Of a stretch of DNA of 64,000 nt, positions 15,794-24,548 are shown one piece after another. Within the stretch, counting starts at the first letter, position 1. Each line of letters opens with the position of its first letter. Source of the stretch: Saccharopolyspora phatthalungensis (GTDB taxonomy: Bacteria; Actinomycetota; Actinomycetes; Mycobacteriales; Pseudonocardiaceae); assembly GCF_014203395.1 (NCBI RefSeq), contig NZ_JACHIW010000003.1, forward strand, positions 124,001 through 188,000, in the 5' to 3' direction. The notes beneath the pieces were generated by a model. It saw only the letters and a program-made list of their open reading frames with translations, ran no database searches and was not told the origin of the DNA. A program made the translations under genes and the position numbers.

Positions 15794-17122
15794 ATGCGCC
15801 GCGCCATCACCGCCTCACTGGTCCACGGGCCCGACGGGTTCCTCGACGACCATGCCGTGGTCATCGAGGACGAACACATCGCCGACGTCCGCCCAAGGTC
15901 CGAAGTGGACCCGGCCGTGCCGGTCGAGGACTGGGGCGACGTCGCTGTCGTCCCCGGCACGGTGAATGCCCACGGGCACGCCTTCCAGAGCCTGTTCAAG
16001 GGCTTCGCCGACGACCGGGATTCCCTGAGCTGGCGAAACGACGTCATGTACCCGTTCGCGGAAACACTGACGGGAGAGGACATCTACTGGGGCGCGGTGT
16101 TCGCCTTCGCCGAGGCCGCGCTGGCGGGGGTCACCACCACGGTGGACTTCTTCTATCTGCACGACCAGGGCAACGCCAACGCCGAGCAGGTGATCCGCGC
16201 GGCCCGTGACGTCGGCGTCCGGTTGGTACTGGCCCGCACTTTCTACGACGACACGGCGAAAAACACCGCGCCCGCCCGCTTCCGGGAGAAACCCGAGGCC
16301 GCGGAGAAACGGCTGCGGGAGCTGGCGGCGCAGCATCAGGGCGAATCCGGCGTCGTGATCCAGCCGGCACCGCACTCGCTGCGGGCGGCGAGTCTGGACA
16401 CCGTCGCGCGTGCCCTCGCCGTGGCCGAGGATCTCGACGCGACCTGCCACCTGCACATCCACGAGCGTCCGGACGCCCGTGCCGACCTTGTGAAGCGGCT
16501 CGGCGCGACTCCGGTCCGGCTGCTCCACAAGGCGGGCCTGATCACGCCCCGGTTGCTTGTGGTGCACGGTGTTTGGCTGGAACAGGACGAGATCGACCTG
16601 CTCGCGCAGGGCGGCGCATCGCTCGTGCACTGCCCGGCCACGTCGATGACCTTCGGCCACCCGGCCCCGCCGATCGTGTCCATAATGGAGCGAGGCATGA
16701 CCGTCGCGCTCGGTTTCGACGGCGGCTGCGGCAACAACCGGCAGTCGATCTTCGACGAGATGCGCACCGCGTCACTGGAAGCCAAGCAACTCGCCCGCGA
16801 CCCGCGAGTGCTCGACGCGCACACGGCGTTTTCGATGGGCACCCAGGCCGGCGCGGACGTGCTGGGCCTGGCCGCCGGGCGTCTGGAGGCCGGGCGGTAT
16901 GCCGACATGGTCGCGCTGGACCTCACCGACCTGTCGCTGCAGCCACGCAAGACCCTCGCCTACCAGATCGCCCATTCGCTGCAAGCCACCGCGATCCGCA
17001 AGGTGATGACCGCGGGCAGGCTCACCGTCGACGACGGACGGCTCACCGGGATTTCTCAGGAGGAACTCGTCGCCGCGGTGAACAGGGTGGCCGGGCGCTG
17101 GCCGGTACCCGTTCGCCACTGA
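15794..17122 (+). CDS. HutF-like amidohydrolase (formimino/guanidino acid deiminase)
   Basis: 442 residues, amidohydrolase superfamily. Metal ligands appear as H60 and H62 in NAHGHAFQ, a His in the CHLHIHE block (about 219-224) and an Asp in GFDGGCG. The segment APHSLRA (H194, R197) is a HutF signature whose His and Arg hold the substrate carboxylate in N-formimino-L-glutamate deiminase; Q65, Y121 in FFYLHDQ and the WRND block near 80 also match HutF pocket positions. It therefore probably removes an imino group as ammonia from a carboxylate-bearing formimino or guanidino compound. No other histidine-degradation gene is nearby and the next enzyme is a carbamoylase, which favours a guanidino acid. 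8-Oxoguanine deaminase-like activity is the alternative. Confidence 0.75.
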   Translation: MRRAITASLVHGPDGFLDDHAVVIEDEHIADVRPRSEVDPAVPVEDWGDVAVVPGTVNAHGHAFQSLFKGFADDRDSLSWRNDVMYPFAETLTGEDIYWGAVFAFAEAALAGVTTTVDFFYLHDQGNANAEQVIRAARDVGVRLVLARTFYDDTAKNTAPARFREKPEAAEKRLRELAAQHQGESGVVIQPAPHSLRAASLDTVARALAVAEDLDATCHLHIHERPDARADLVKRLGATPVRLLHKAGLITPRLLVVHGVWLEQDEIDLLAQGGASLVHCPATSMTFGHPAPPIVSIMERGMTVALGFDGGCGNNRQSIFDEMRTASLEAKQLARDPRVLDAHTAFSMGTQAGADVLGLAAGRLEAGRYADMVALDLTDLSLQPRKTLAYQIAHSLQATAIRKVMTAGRLTVDDGRLTGISQEELVAAVNRVAGRWPVPVRH

Positions 17123-17154
17123 CCCTGCGGCCGAGACACGACGAAAGGACACCG

Positions 17155-18426
17155 TTGCACACCGACATCCCCACCACACGTGAGCACGACCTGCGTGATC
17201 GCGTGGACGAGCTCCTGGCGAGCCTCGCCGACATCGGCCGCGACCCGGCCACCGGCGGCTACCGAAGATTCGCCTGGACCGACACCGACCGGCTATGCCG
17301 CGCCTGGTTCGCCGATCAGGCGCAGCGACGTGGGATGACCGTCGAGGTGGACCACAACGGCAACCAGTGGGCGTGGCTCGGCCAACCGGGACCGGGGTCC
17401 GTGGCGATGGGCAGCCACCTGGACAGCGTGCCAGACGGGGGCGCCTTCGACGGGCCCCTCGGAGTGATCTCGGCCTTTCTCGCGATCGATGTCCTCCGCG
17501 CCCGCGGCACCCTGCTCACCCGTCCCCTCGCCGTGGCGAACTTCGCCGACGAGGAAGGAGCCCGCTTCGGGCTCGCCTGCGTCGGCAGCCGGCTCACCGC
17601 CGGGATGCTCGAACCGGAGCAGGCCCGCAACCTCCGCGACGCGTCCGGAACCACGCTGCGGGAGGCCATGGCGGCAGCCGGGCACGACCCGTCCGGCCTG
17701 GGCCCCGACAACCAGCGGCTCGCCCGGATCGCGGCATTCCTCGAACTGCACATCGAGCAGGGCCGCGGCCTCGTCGAACTCGGCGCGCCGGTCGGCCTCG
17801 CCACCTCGATCTGGCCGCACGGACGGTGGCGTTTCGATTTCACCGGCGAGCCCGACCACGCCGGAACCACCCGCCTGGCCGACCGGCAGGATCCGATGAT
17901 CCCGCTCGCGCACACCATCCTCGCCGCCCGCGACGCGGCCGCCTCTCACGCCGGTGTGGCCACCGTGGGCAAGACGGTCACGCGCCCGAACGGCGTGAAC
18001 GCAATTCCCGCCATGACCAGCGGATGGCTGGACTGCCGGGCGCCGAGCAGGGACGCTCTCGAGCGGATCGTCGCGGACGTCACCGAGGCCGCGACCGCCG
18101 CCGCCCAGCTCGAGAACGTCGCGATGCGGGTCACCCCCGAGTCCCTCACCGCGCCAACCGAATTCGACACGAAACTGCGCGCCACAGCGCAGCGCGCCCT
18201 CGGTGATGTCCCCGAGCTGGAAACCGGGGCAGGCCACGACGCCGGCATTCTCGCCGCGGTCATCCCGACCGCGATGGTGTTCGTACGGAACAACACCGGC
18301 GTCTCCCACTCGCCGAAGGAACACGCGACAACCGACGACTGCAAGGCAGGCGTCCTCGCCCTGGCCCGCGTCGTCGAGTACTTGCAGCGTCACGATTTCG
18401 ACCACCACGATCAAGGAGCCCGATGA
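17155..18426 (+). CDS. M20 family N-carbamoyl amino acid / ureidopropionase-type amidohydrolase
   Basis: 423 residues. Metal-binding blocks of the AllC/HyuC (M20) family are all present: GSHLDSVPDGGAFDGPLGV, FADEEGARFG, LELHIEQGRGL, and SHSP near the C-terminus; the dimer-domain block EPDHAGTTRLADRQDP is also clear. These enzymes cleave N-carbamoyl-amino acids or ureido acids to the free amine, CO2 and ammonia. The start is TTG 17155 with GAAAGGA seven bases upstream, as no ATG/GTG fits the reading frame there. Its end overlaps the aminotransferase (ATGA). Placed after a deiminase and before an omega-aminotransferase, it fits the step ureido acid to amino acid. Confidence 0.85.
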   Translation: MHTDIPTTREHDLRDRVDELLASLADIGRDPATGGYRRFAWTDTDRLCRAWFADQAQRRGMTVEVDHNGNQWAWLGQPGPGSVAMGSHLDSVPDGGAFDGPLGVISAFLAIDVLRARGTLLTRPLAVANFADEEGARFGLACVGSRLTAGMLEPEQARNLRDASGTTLREAMAAAGHDPSGLGPDNQRLARIAAFLELHIEQGRGLVELGAPVGLATSIWPHGRWRFDFTGEPDHAGTTRLADRQDPMIPLAHTILAARDAAASHAGVATVGKTVTRPNGVNAIPAMTSGWLDCRAPSRDALERIVADVTEAATAAAQLENVAMRVTPESLTAPTEFDTKLRATAQRALGDVPELETGAGHDAGILAAVIPTAMVFVRNNTGVSHSPKEHATTDDCKAGVLALARVVEYLQRHDFDHHDQGAR

Positions 18427-19814
18427 GCCTCATGGACATCAGCGCCGACCGCGCATCGGCTGATGCCACCGCCGCGCGAGACCACCTGTGGATGCACTTC
18501 GCCCGTCTCGATCAAGGGCGACAGGCTCCGATCCCGATGATCACCCGCGCCGAGGGCGTCCATCTGTATGACGAGCGAGGCCGCCGGATCCTCGACGGGC
18601 TCTCCGGGCTGTTCGTGGTGCAGGCAGGGCACGGGCGCCGAGAACTCGCCGAGGCCGCCGCACATCAGGCCGAAACGCTCGCGTACTTCCCCGTCTGGGG
18701 CACCGCCACGCCACCCGCGGCGCGGCTCGCCGAGCGACTGGCGCACGAAGCACCAGGCTCCGGGAACCGGGTTTTCTTCACCACCGGCGGCGGGGAGGCC
18801 GTGGAGTCGGCCTGGAAAGCCGCCAAGCAGTACTTCAAGCTCACCGGGAAACCCCTCAAACACAAGGTCATCAGCCGCGCCCTCGCCTACCACGGAACTC
18901 CACAAGGGGCACTCGCGATCACCGGACTACCCGCCATGAAAAAGGACTTCGAGCCACTCACGCCCGGCGGACACCGCGTGCCCAACACCAACGCCTACCG
19001 CCACCCAGAGTTCGGCAATGACCACGAGACGTTCGGGCGCTGGGCGGCCGACCGGATCGAGGAAGCCATCCTCTTCGAAGGAGCCGACACGGTCGCCGCG
19101 GTGTTCCTCGAACCCGTCCAGAATTCCGGTGGCTGCTTCACCCCGCCGCCCGGTTACTTCACGCGCGTCCGGGAAATCTGCGACCGGCATGACGTCCTGC
19201 TGGTCTCCGACGAGGTCATCTGCGCGTTCGGCCGCCACGGCGCGACCTTCGCCTGCGACAAGTTCGGCTACGTCCCCGACATCATCACCTGCGCGAAAGG
19301 CATGACCTCCGGCTACAGCCCGATCGGCGCGATGATCGTCAACGAGCGCGTCATCGAACCCTTTCTGCGCCCCAAGGTCAGTTTCGCGCACGGCTACACC
19401 TTCGGCGGACATCCAGTCTCGGCCGCGGTCGCCCTGGCCAACCTCGACCTCATCGAGCGCGAGGGCCTCAATCAGCGCGTCCTTGACCTCGAAAGCACCT
19501 TCGAAGCGACCCTGAGGCGGCTGCTCGACCTCGACATCGTCGGCGACATCCGCGGCGACGGCTACTTCTGGGCCATCGAACTGGTCCGGGACAAGGCCAG
19601 CCGCGAGACGTTCTCGCCCGCGCAACGCGAACGCCTAGTGCACGAATTCCTGCCCGGCGCGATGCTCGACAACGGCCTGTACTGCCGCGCCGCCGACCGC
19701 GGTGGGGACGTCGTCATCCAGCTCGCGCCGCCACTTATCAGCGGTCCGGCCGAATTCGACGAAATAGAGCAGATCCTTCGCCACACCCTCACCCAGGCCC
19801 AGGCCATTCTGTGA
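18423..19814 (+). CDS. Class III PLP-dependent aminotransferase (omega-amino acid type)
   Basis: 463 residues, normal for the family. Landmarks are GLFVVQAGHGRREL near 62, FFTTGGGEAVESAWKAA near 118, LLVSDEVICAFGR near 260 (cofactor-binding Asp) and the Schiff-base lysine in TCAKGMTSGYSPIGAM near 285. Members of this class such as beta-alanine:pyruvate aminotransferase turn a terminal amine into a semialdehyde. Overlaps of 4 bases with both neighbours indicate translational coupling. With the aldehyde dehydrogenase next, it should convert the amine freed by the M20 enzyme into a semialdehyde. Confidence 0.9.
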   Translation: MSLMDISADRASADATAARDHLWMHFARLDQGRQAPIPMITRAEGVHLYDERGRRILDGLSGLFVVQAGHGRRELAEAAAHQAETLAYFPVWGTATPPAARLAERLAHEAPGSGNRVFFTTGGGEAVESAWKAAKQYFKLTGKPLKHKVISRALAYHGTPQGALAITGLPAMKKDFEPLTPGGHRVPNTNAYRHPEFGNDHETFGRWAADRIEEAILFEGADTVAAVFLEPVQNSGGCFTPPPGYFTRVREICDRHDVLLVSDEVICAFGRHGATFACDKFGYVPDIITCAKGMTSGYSPIGAMIVNERVIEPFLRPKVSFAHGYTFGGHPVSAAVALANLDLIEREGLNQRVLDLESTFEATLRRLLDLDIVGDIRGDGYFWAIELVRDKASRETFSPAQRERLVHEFLPGAMLDNGLYCRAADRGGDVVIQLAPPLISGPAEFDEIEQILRHTLTQAQAIL

Positions 19815-21316
19815 CCTCACGGAAAGAACAGGAAAAAGAACCAGTGGTCGAACTCGAGAACTTGCGGATGCTCATCGCCGGAGAACCGGTCGCCGCGATC
19901 TCAGGGAAGACCTTCGAGTCCCAGAACCCCTACACCGCCCGACCCTGGGCCATGATCCCCGACGGCGGTCCCGACGACGTCGACGCCGCCGTCGCCGCCG
20001 CGCGCGCCGCACTCGACGGCGAGTGGAGCCGAATGACCGGGTTCGACCGCGCCGCCTGCCTGCGCCGCCTCGCCGACCTCATCGCCGCGAACGCCGAGCG
20101 ACTGGCCACCTTCGAGGTCAACGACTCGGGCAAGCTGTACCGGGAAATGCTCGACCAGCTCCGCGCTCTCGGCGGCTGGTACCACTACTACGCCGGGCTG
20201 GCCGACAAGATCGAGGGGCGCCAGATCCCTGCCCCGAACCCGGACTACCTCGTCTACACCCGCCGGGAACCGGTCGGAGTCGTCGCCGCGATCACCCCGT
20301 GGAACTCCCCGCTGATGCTGCTGAGCTGGAAGCTCGCACCCGCACTGGCCGCAGGCTGCACCGTGGTCGTCAAGCCGTCCGAGCACGCCCCCGGTTCCAC
20401 CCTGGCCTTCGCGACACTGTTCGAGCAGTCCGGCTTTCCCGCCGGAGTGGTGAACGTCGTCACCGGCCTGTCCCGCACGACCGGAGAGCACCTCGCCTCC
20501 CATCCCGGAGTCGACAAGATCGCGTTCACCGGCTCCACGGCCACCGGCCGGGTGGTCGCACGCGCGGCAGCCGAGCGACTCAACCCGGTCACGCTGGAGC
20601 TGGGCGGCAAGTCACCGCAAATCGTGTTCCCCGACGCCGACCTGCCGGCCGCCGCCAATGGCCTCGTGGCCGGCGTTTTCGCCGCGACCGGTCAGACCTG
20701 CATGGCCGGCTCGCGCCTGATCGTCCACCGGGACGCGCACGACCGGCTCCTGAGCCTGGTCGCCGACCGTGCCTCGCGGATCAAACTCGGCGACCCATTC
20801 GATCCGGACACCGAAATGGGCCCGGTAGCCAACGCACCGCAGTACCGGAAAGTGCTCAGCTACCTGTCCACCGCGCGCGACGAAGGCGCCACCGTCGCCT
20901 ACGGCGGCACCGCCGAGGAGTCCCTTGGCGGCTACTTCATCAGGCCCACCGTCCTGTCCGTCACACCCCAGGCGACCGTGTTCCGCGAAGAGGTCTTTGG
21001 CCCGGTGCTCTCCGCCGTCACCTTCACCGACGAGCAAGAGGCGATCCGACTGGCCAACGACACGCCGTACGGGCTGGCGGGCGCGGTGTGGACCAAGGAC
21101 GTCCACCGCGCCCATCGTGTCGCCGCCCGCATCAAGGCAGGCACGGTATGGATCAACGCCTACCGCACGGTCGCCCCCAGCGTTCCGTTCGGGGGTGTCA
21201 AACAGTCGGGCCTGGGACGCGAGAACGGCCAAGCCGCGCTCGACGGATACCTCGAGACCAAATCGGTCTGGGTCGAGCTCACCGGTGACACCCGCGACCC
21301 CTTCACCCTCGGATGA
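19811..21316 (+). CDS. NAD(P)-dependent aldehyde dehydrogenase
   Basis: 501 residues with the ALDH plan: coenzyme block ITPWNSPLMLLSWKLAPALA and VVKPSEHAPG near 160-190, IAFTGSTATG near 235, catalytic Glu in LELGGKSPQ near 258, nucleophile Cys in GQTCMAGSR near 295, and EEVFGPVLS near 390. It oxidises a semialdehyde to an acid, most likely the product of the upstream aminotransferase. The GTG start at 19811 overlaps the previous stop; a GTG at about 19844 would trim a charged leader. Confidence 0.92.
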   Translation: MTSRKEQEKEPVVELENLRMLIAGEPVAAISGKTFESQNPYTARPWAMIPDGGPDDVDAAVAAARAALDGEWSRMTGFDRAACLRRLADLIAANAERLATFEVNDSGKLYREMLDQLRALGGWYHYYAGLADKIEGRQIPAPNPDYLVYTRREPVGVVAAITPWNSPLMLLSWKLAPALAAGCTVVVKPSEHAPGSTLAFATLFEQSGFPAGVVNVVTGLSRTTGEHLASHPGVDKIAFTGSTATGRVVARAAAERLNPVTLELGGKSPQIVFPDADLPAAANGLVAGVFAATGQTCMAGSRLIVHRDAHDRLLSLVADRASRIKLGDPFDPDTEMGPVANAPQYRKVLSYLSTARDEGATVAYGGTAEESLGGYFIRPTVLSVTPQATVFREEVFGPVLSAVTFTDEQEAIRLANDTPYGLAGAVWTKDVHRAHRVAARIKAGTVWINAYRTVAPSVPFGGVKQSGLGRENGQAALDGYLETKSVWVELTGDTRDPFTLG

Positions 21317-22689
21317 CCCCAGAAGTGATCATGAACAGCACCGTGTACGACTCGTTCCTGTTCCGCGACCTTTTCGGCACCCCACGGATGCGGGAGGTGT
21401 TCAGCGACACCGGCTACGTCAAGCGCATCGTCCGGACCGAGATCGCACTCGCGCACGCGCAGGCCCGCGTCGGCGTCATTCCGCGGCAAGCCGCGGACGC
21501 CATCGCCGACAAGGCCGACCTCACCCGGCTCGACCGCGACCGGCTGCAGCGTGAGACCGCGAACGTCGGCTATCCCGTCTTGCCGATCGTCACGCAACTC
21601 GCCGAACAATGCGGCGACTCCGGCGGCTACCTGCACTGGGGCGCCACGACGCAGGACATCATGGACACCGCGACGATGCTGCAGTGCGCCGACGGGCTGG
21701 CCTTGATCGCCGGGGACCTGGACCGGCTGCGCGTCACACTGCGCCGGCTGGCGGAGAACCACATCGACACCGTCACCGCCGGGCGCACCCACCTGCAGCA
21801 CGCGCTCCCGGTCACCTTCGGCTACCGGTGCGCCGTGTGGGTGTCCGCGCTCGACCGGCACGCCGAACGCCTCACACAGGTCCAGCAGCGGGCACTCATG
21901 GTCCAGTTCGGCGGAGCCGCGGGCACCCTGGCCTCACTCGGCGAAGGCCCCAGCGGACTTGCCACACGCGCCGCGCTCGCCGAAGAACTTGGCCTGCGCG
22001 ACCCCGCGATCACCTGGCACGTCGCCCGCGACGGACTGGCCGAGATCGTCGGCCTGCTCGCCGCCATCGGCGCCTCGATCGGCAAGATCGGCGCCGATGT
22101 CGCGATCATGTGCTCCTCAGAGTTCGGCGAGCTCGCCGAACCGTTCGCGCCCGGCCGCGGGGCCAGTTCGACCATGCCCCAGAAACGCAACCCCATCTCC
22201 AGCGAACTGATGGTCGCCGCGGCCAAACTGCTGCGCGACAAGTCGTCGACCATGCTCGACGCGATGATGCAGGATTTCGAGCGCGCCACCGGCCCGTGGC
22301 ACCTCGAATGGGCAACTGTTCCCGAGGCATTCCTCCTGGCTTCGTCATCGCTGTCCCAGGCCGACTTCGCACTCTCCGGCCTCGAAGTCAACGCCGAACG
22401 GATGCGTCACAACCTCGACCTCACCGGCGGTCTCATCGTCGCCGAGGCGGTCATGATGACCCTCGCCCCCGTGCTCGGCCGCCAGGAAGCCCACCACGTG
22501 GTCTACGAGGCATGCCGCCGCGCCATCGAAAGCCACACCGATCTCGCATCCGTACTGCTCGGGAATTCCAGGATCGTTGACGAGCTCGGCACCGACAAGA
22601 TCGAGCAACTGTGCGATCCTCGCGGCTACCTGGGCAGCGCGCACACCATGACCCGCTCGGTCATCGCGGAGCGGGATGTGCGCAAGTGA
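21313..22689 (+). CDS. Class II fumarase/aspartase superfamily lyase (PurB/CMLE-like)
   Basis: 458 residues. Conserved regions are HWGATTQDIMDTA near 113, AGRTHLQHALPVTFGYR near 156 and the signature loop GASSTMPQKRNPIS near 285, whose Ser is the usual catalytic base. The fold and length match 3-carboxymuconate cycloisomerase and adenylosuccinate lyase relatives, which often release fumarate from N-succinyl compounds. The ATG at 21313 overlaps the ALDH stop; ATG 21331 is an alternative. As last gene of the operon it may provide an entry step, for example splitting a succinyl-guanidino or N-succinyl amine, but that is inference. Confidence 0.85.
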   Translation: MTPEVIMNSTVYDSFLFRDLFGTPRMREVFSDTGYVKRIVRTEIALAHAQARVGVIPRQAADAIADKADLTRLDRDRLQRETANVGYPVLPIVTQLAEQCGDSGGYLHWGATTQDIMDTATMLQCADGLALIAGDLDRLRVTLRRLAENHIDTVTAGRTHLQHALPVTFGYRCAVWVSALDRHAERLTQVQQRALMVQFGGAAGTLASLGEGPSGLATRAALAEELGLRDPAITWHVARDGLAEIVGLLAAIGASIGKIGADVAIMCSSEFGELAEPFAPGRGASSTMPQKRNPISSELMVAAAKLLRDKSSTMLDAMMQDFERATGPWHLEWATVPEAFLLASSSLSQADFALSGLEVNAERMRHNLDLTGGLIVAEAVMMTLAPVLGRQEAHHVVYEACRRAIESHTDLASVLLGNSRIVDELGTDKIEQLCDPRGYLGSAHTMTRSVIAERDVRK

Positions 22690-22690
22690 T

Positions 22691-22721
22691 CGACAGATCA
22701 CGGAGCACCGCCGATCTGTCG
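22691..22721 (+). terminator. Hairpin after the catabolic operon
   Basis: Arms CGACAGATC (22691-22699) and GATCTGTCG (22713-22721) pair perfectly over a 13-base loop and begin one base after the lyase stop. No T-run follows, which is common for actinobacterial terminators. It lies between converging genes. Confidence 0.55.
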
Positions 22722-22858
22722 GGTGCGGTCGGACTGGCGGGGGGCGGAGGAGACGGTGGCGAAGCTGATAGCCAAGCAAGTCTTCCCGGTTCGGCGGGGC
22801 TGACACATCCCTGTCCGGTCGTTCTGTGAGACGCAGGTGAGAGGACTGCCGACGGCGA

Positions 22859-24076
22859 TCAGGGGGTGAGGATGCTTGGCTTCATGGCAGGTAGGCAGGC
22901 GAGTCCGTCGAAGGCAGTCAGGACGTCCACTGGGATGTGGGTGTTGGCGTGGCGGATCGACGTGGGGCCGGCGCTACCGCGGGCGGGTCGCAGGTCGAGC
23001 AGTACGGGTTCGTGGTGGGGTGTGGTGGAGGCGATGGCCTGCTCGATGCTGTCTTCGGCGGGTGGGTTCAGTGGGCGGGTCACGACTTCGAATCCGTCTC
23101 TGGCGTGGGCGTCGAGGCGTACGTCGGTGGTACTGCCGGTGTGGGCGGTGATGCCCAGCGCCAGATAATCCGTGCCGTAGTCGGCGGCGAGATAGGTGCC
23201 AGCCGAAGGGAAGTGGGTTCCTGGCAGCAGCTGCATCGGCACGCGCTGCGCATGAGCGTTGTGCAGCATGAGCACGATCCGCTCGTCGGGGCCGTACAGC
23301 GCACGTAGCAGGCGCACGGTCTCGGCCTGGTAGATGTCCCGGGAGGAGGGCAGCCAGGCGGGCCGGTTCGGTTCGCTGAGCGCGGCCAGTTCCCGGAGTT
23401 GCTCGTCGAGACGCAACGCCCCGAGCGCGTGATGACGGGCGATTCGATGTGCCTGCCGGTCTGGGCCGGGCGGTAGCGCGTCGAGACGCAGAAGCAGCCT
23501 GCTCAAGGAGGTGGTGGCCGCATCGCGTGCCGCCGCACCGAGCTCGGCATACCGAACCGGGGCCAGGCCGTTGTTTGGCGCGGAGTAGGGCTCGGTCGCG
23601 GTCATGGCCTCCTCGGCGAACCTGAGCTCGCCGGGGGCATGCGCGGCGAGATAGTCACGCACCCGGCGCAAAGCCGGCAGCGGACAGCCGCCCGAGCCGG
23701 GCACGTCGAGACCGGCGAACCGGACCCGGCCACCACCATCGTTGTGTGCGCGCAGCCAGCCCAGCATCTGGCGCATCTCCGCCGAGTCACCGAACCGGAA
23801 CGTCAAGCCCTCCCGTGCCACCGCGTCCAGGTCCCCAGGCCCGCCGCGGATCCAGTCGTCGACCACCGCGGACTCGGCGAAACCCGACTCGAAGCCCAGC
23901 ACACCGAATCCCAGCTCTACCACCAGGAATCGCAGGATCTGCTCGCGTAGCTGGGTGAATTCGCGGATATGGTGGTTGTTTTCGCCGATCGCTACCACCC
24001 GCGCGTGGCCCACCAGATCGGCAAGACCGGATGGGTCGACAATCGGTAGGCGGCGGACCGACCTCGGCAACGACAT
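22859..24076 (-). CDS. Erythromycin esterase family protein
   Basis: 405 residues, matching the Ere/succinoglycan-esterase family length. Landmarks are VVAIGENNHHIREFTQLREQ near 30 (the GExxH region holding the presumed catalytic His), GFESGF near 62, RFAGLDVPGSGGC near 120 and the late LMLHNAHAQR near 270. Ere enzymes hydrolyse macrolide lactone rings; many homologues act on unknown esters, so resistance cannot be assumed. GAGGGG lies upstream of the ATG at 24076. It converges on the catabolic operon and is divergent from the SARP-type regulator gene. Confidence 0.8.
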   Translation of the reverse strand: MSLPRSVRRLPIVDPSGLADLVGHARVVAIGENNHHIREFTQLREQILRFLVVELGFGVLGFESGFAESAVVDDWIRGGPGDLDAVAREGLTFRFGDSAEMRQMLGWLRAHNDGGGRVRFAGLDVPGSGGCPLPALRRVRDYLAAHAPGELRFAEEAMTATEPYSAPNNGLAPVRYAELGAAARDAATTSLSRLLLRLDALPPGPDRQAHRIARHHALGALRLDEQLRELAALSEPNRPAWLPSSRDIYQAETVRLLRALYGPDERIVLMLHNAHAQRVPMQLLPGTHFPSAGTYLAADYGTDYLALGITAHTGSTTDVRLDAHARDGFEVVTRPLNPPAEDSIEQAIASTTPHHEPVLLDLRPARGSAGPTSIRHANTHIPVDVLTAFDGLACLPAMKPSILTP

Positions 24077-24321
24077 GGCTGAATTCCCCTCACATCAACA
24101 AGGACTTCGGGAGGCAGCCCGTCGACGGCATCCGGGATACTGTCTCGATCCTGTTCCACCACAGGTGGCCCGTAACCCTTGGGCTCAAGAACGCGAAGCA
24201 GGACGCAGAAGCGTCCGCGTGCTCCGTGCGCGCGGACGAGATCACGGTACTGCGCCGCCAGGTAGCGCCCCGCCGCCCTGATCGCAGTAGAAGCGTCACG
24301 GCGGTAATCTGCTGCGTACAC
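23992..24321 (-). CDS. Small hypothetical protein upstream of the esterase
   Basis: 109 residues from ATG 24321; the last 28 codons overlap the start of the esterase gene in another frame. The first 80 residues look coding (MYAADYRRDASTAIRAAGRY, then LAAQYRDLVRAHGARG), whereas the overlapping end is Arg/Cys-rich and may be noise. No family recognised. The gene may have lost its proper stop by a frameshift, or the frame may be fortuitous. Confidence 0.35.
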   Translation of the reverse strand: MYAADYRRDASTAIRAAGRYLAAQYRDLVRAHGARGRFCVLLRVLEPKGYGPPVVEQDRDSIPDAVDGLPPEVLVDVRGIQPCRCRGRSAAYRLSTHPVLPIWWATRGW

Positions 24322-24548
24322 ATCTGCAACTCCCGATCAAGGGTTATGCCGTGATCAGTGGTTCTGCCTTTCTACCAGGCCCGCTGCGGTGCTCACCAAG
24401 TGCTCTTTACGCTCGGATCATCGCGCCTGGCCACTTCTTGTCGCCCCGGGTGACTCGACGGTGACACGGGGTTCTGCCAAGGTGTCACCGGACGTAACAT
24501 GGTCAAGAGCGTTTGCGCTGCCGGCTGGGTCTGGGGGTTCATGGGGCT

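Noticed and set aside
15794..17122. Calling this locus a histidine utilisation operon because of the HutF-like enzyme
   Set aside because: No histidase, urocanase, imidazolonepropionase or formylglutamate hydrolase is present; the following enzyme is a carbamoylase.
24513..24548. ATG 24513 as start of the SARP chimera
   Set aside because: It adds residues not seen in the family; GTG 24549 gives the typical opening with a G-rich ribosome binding site.
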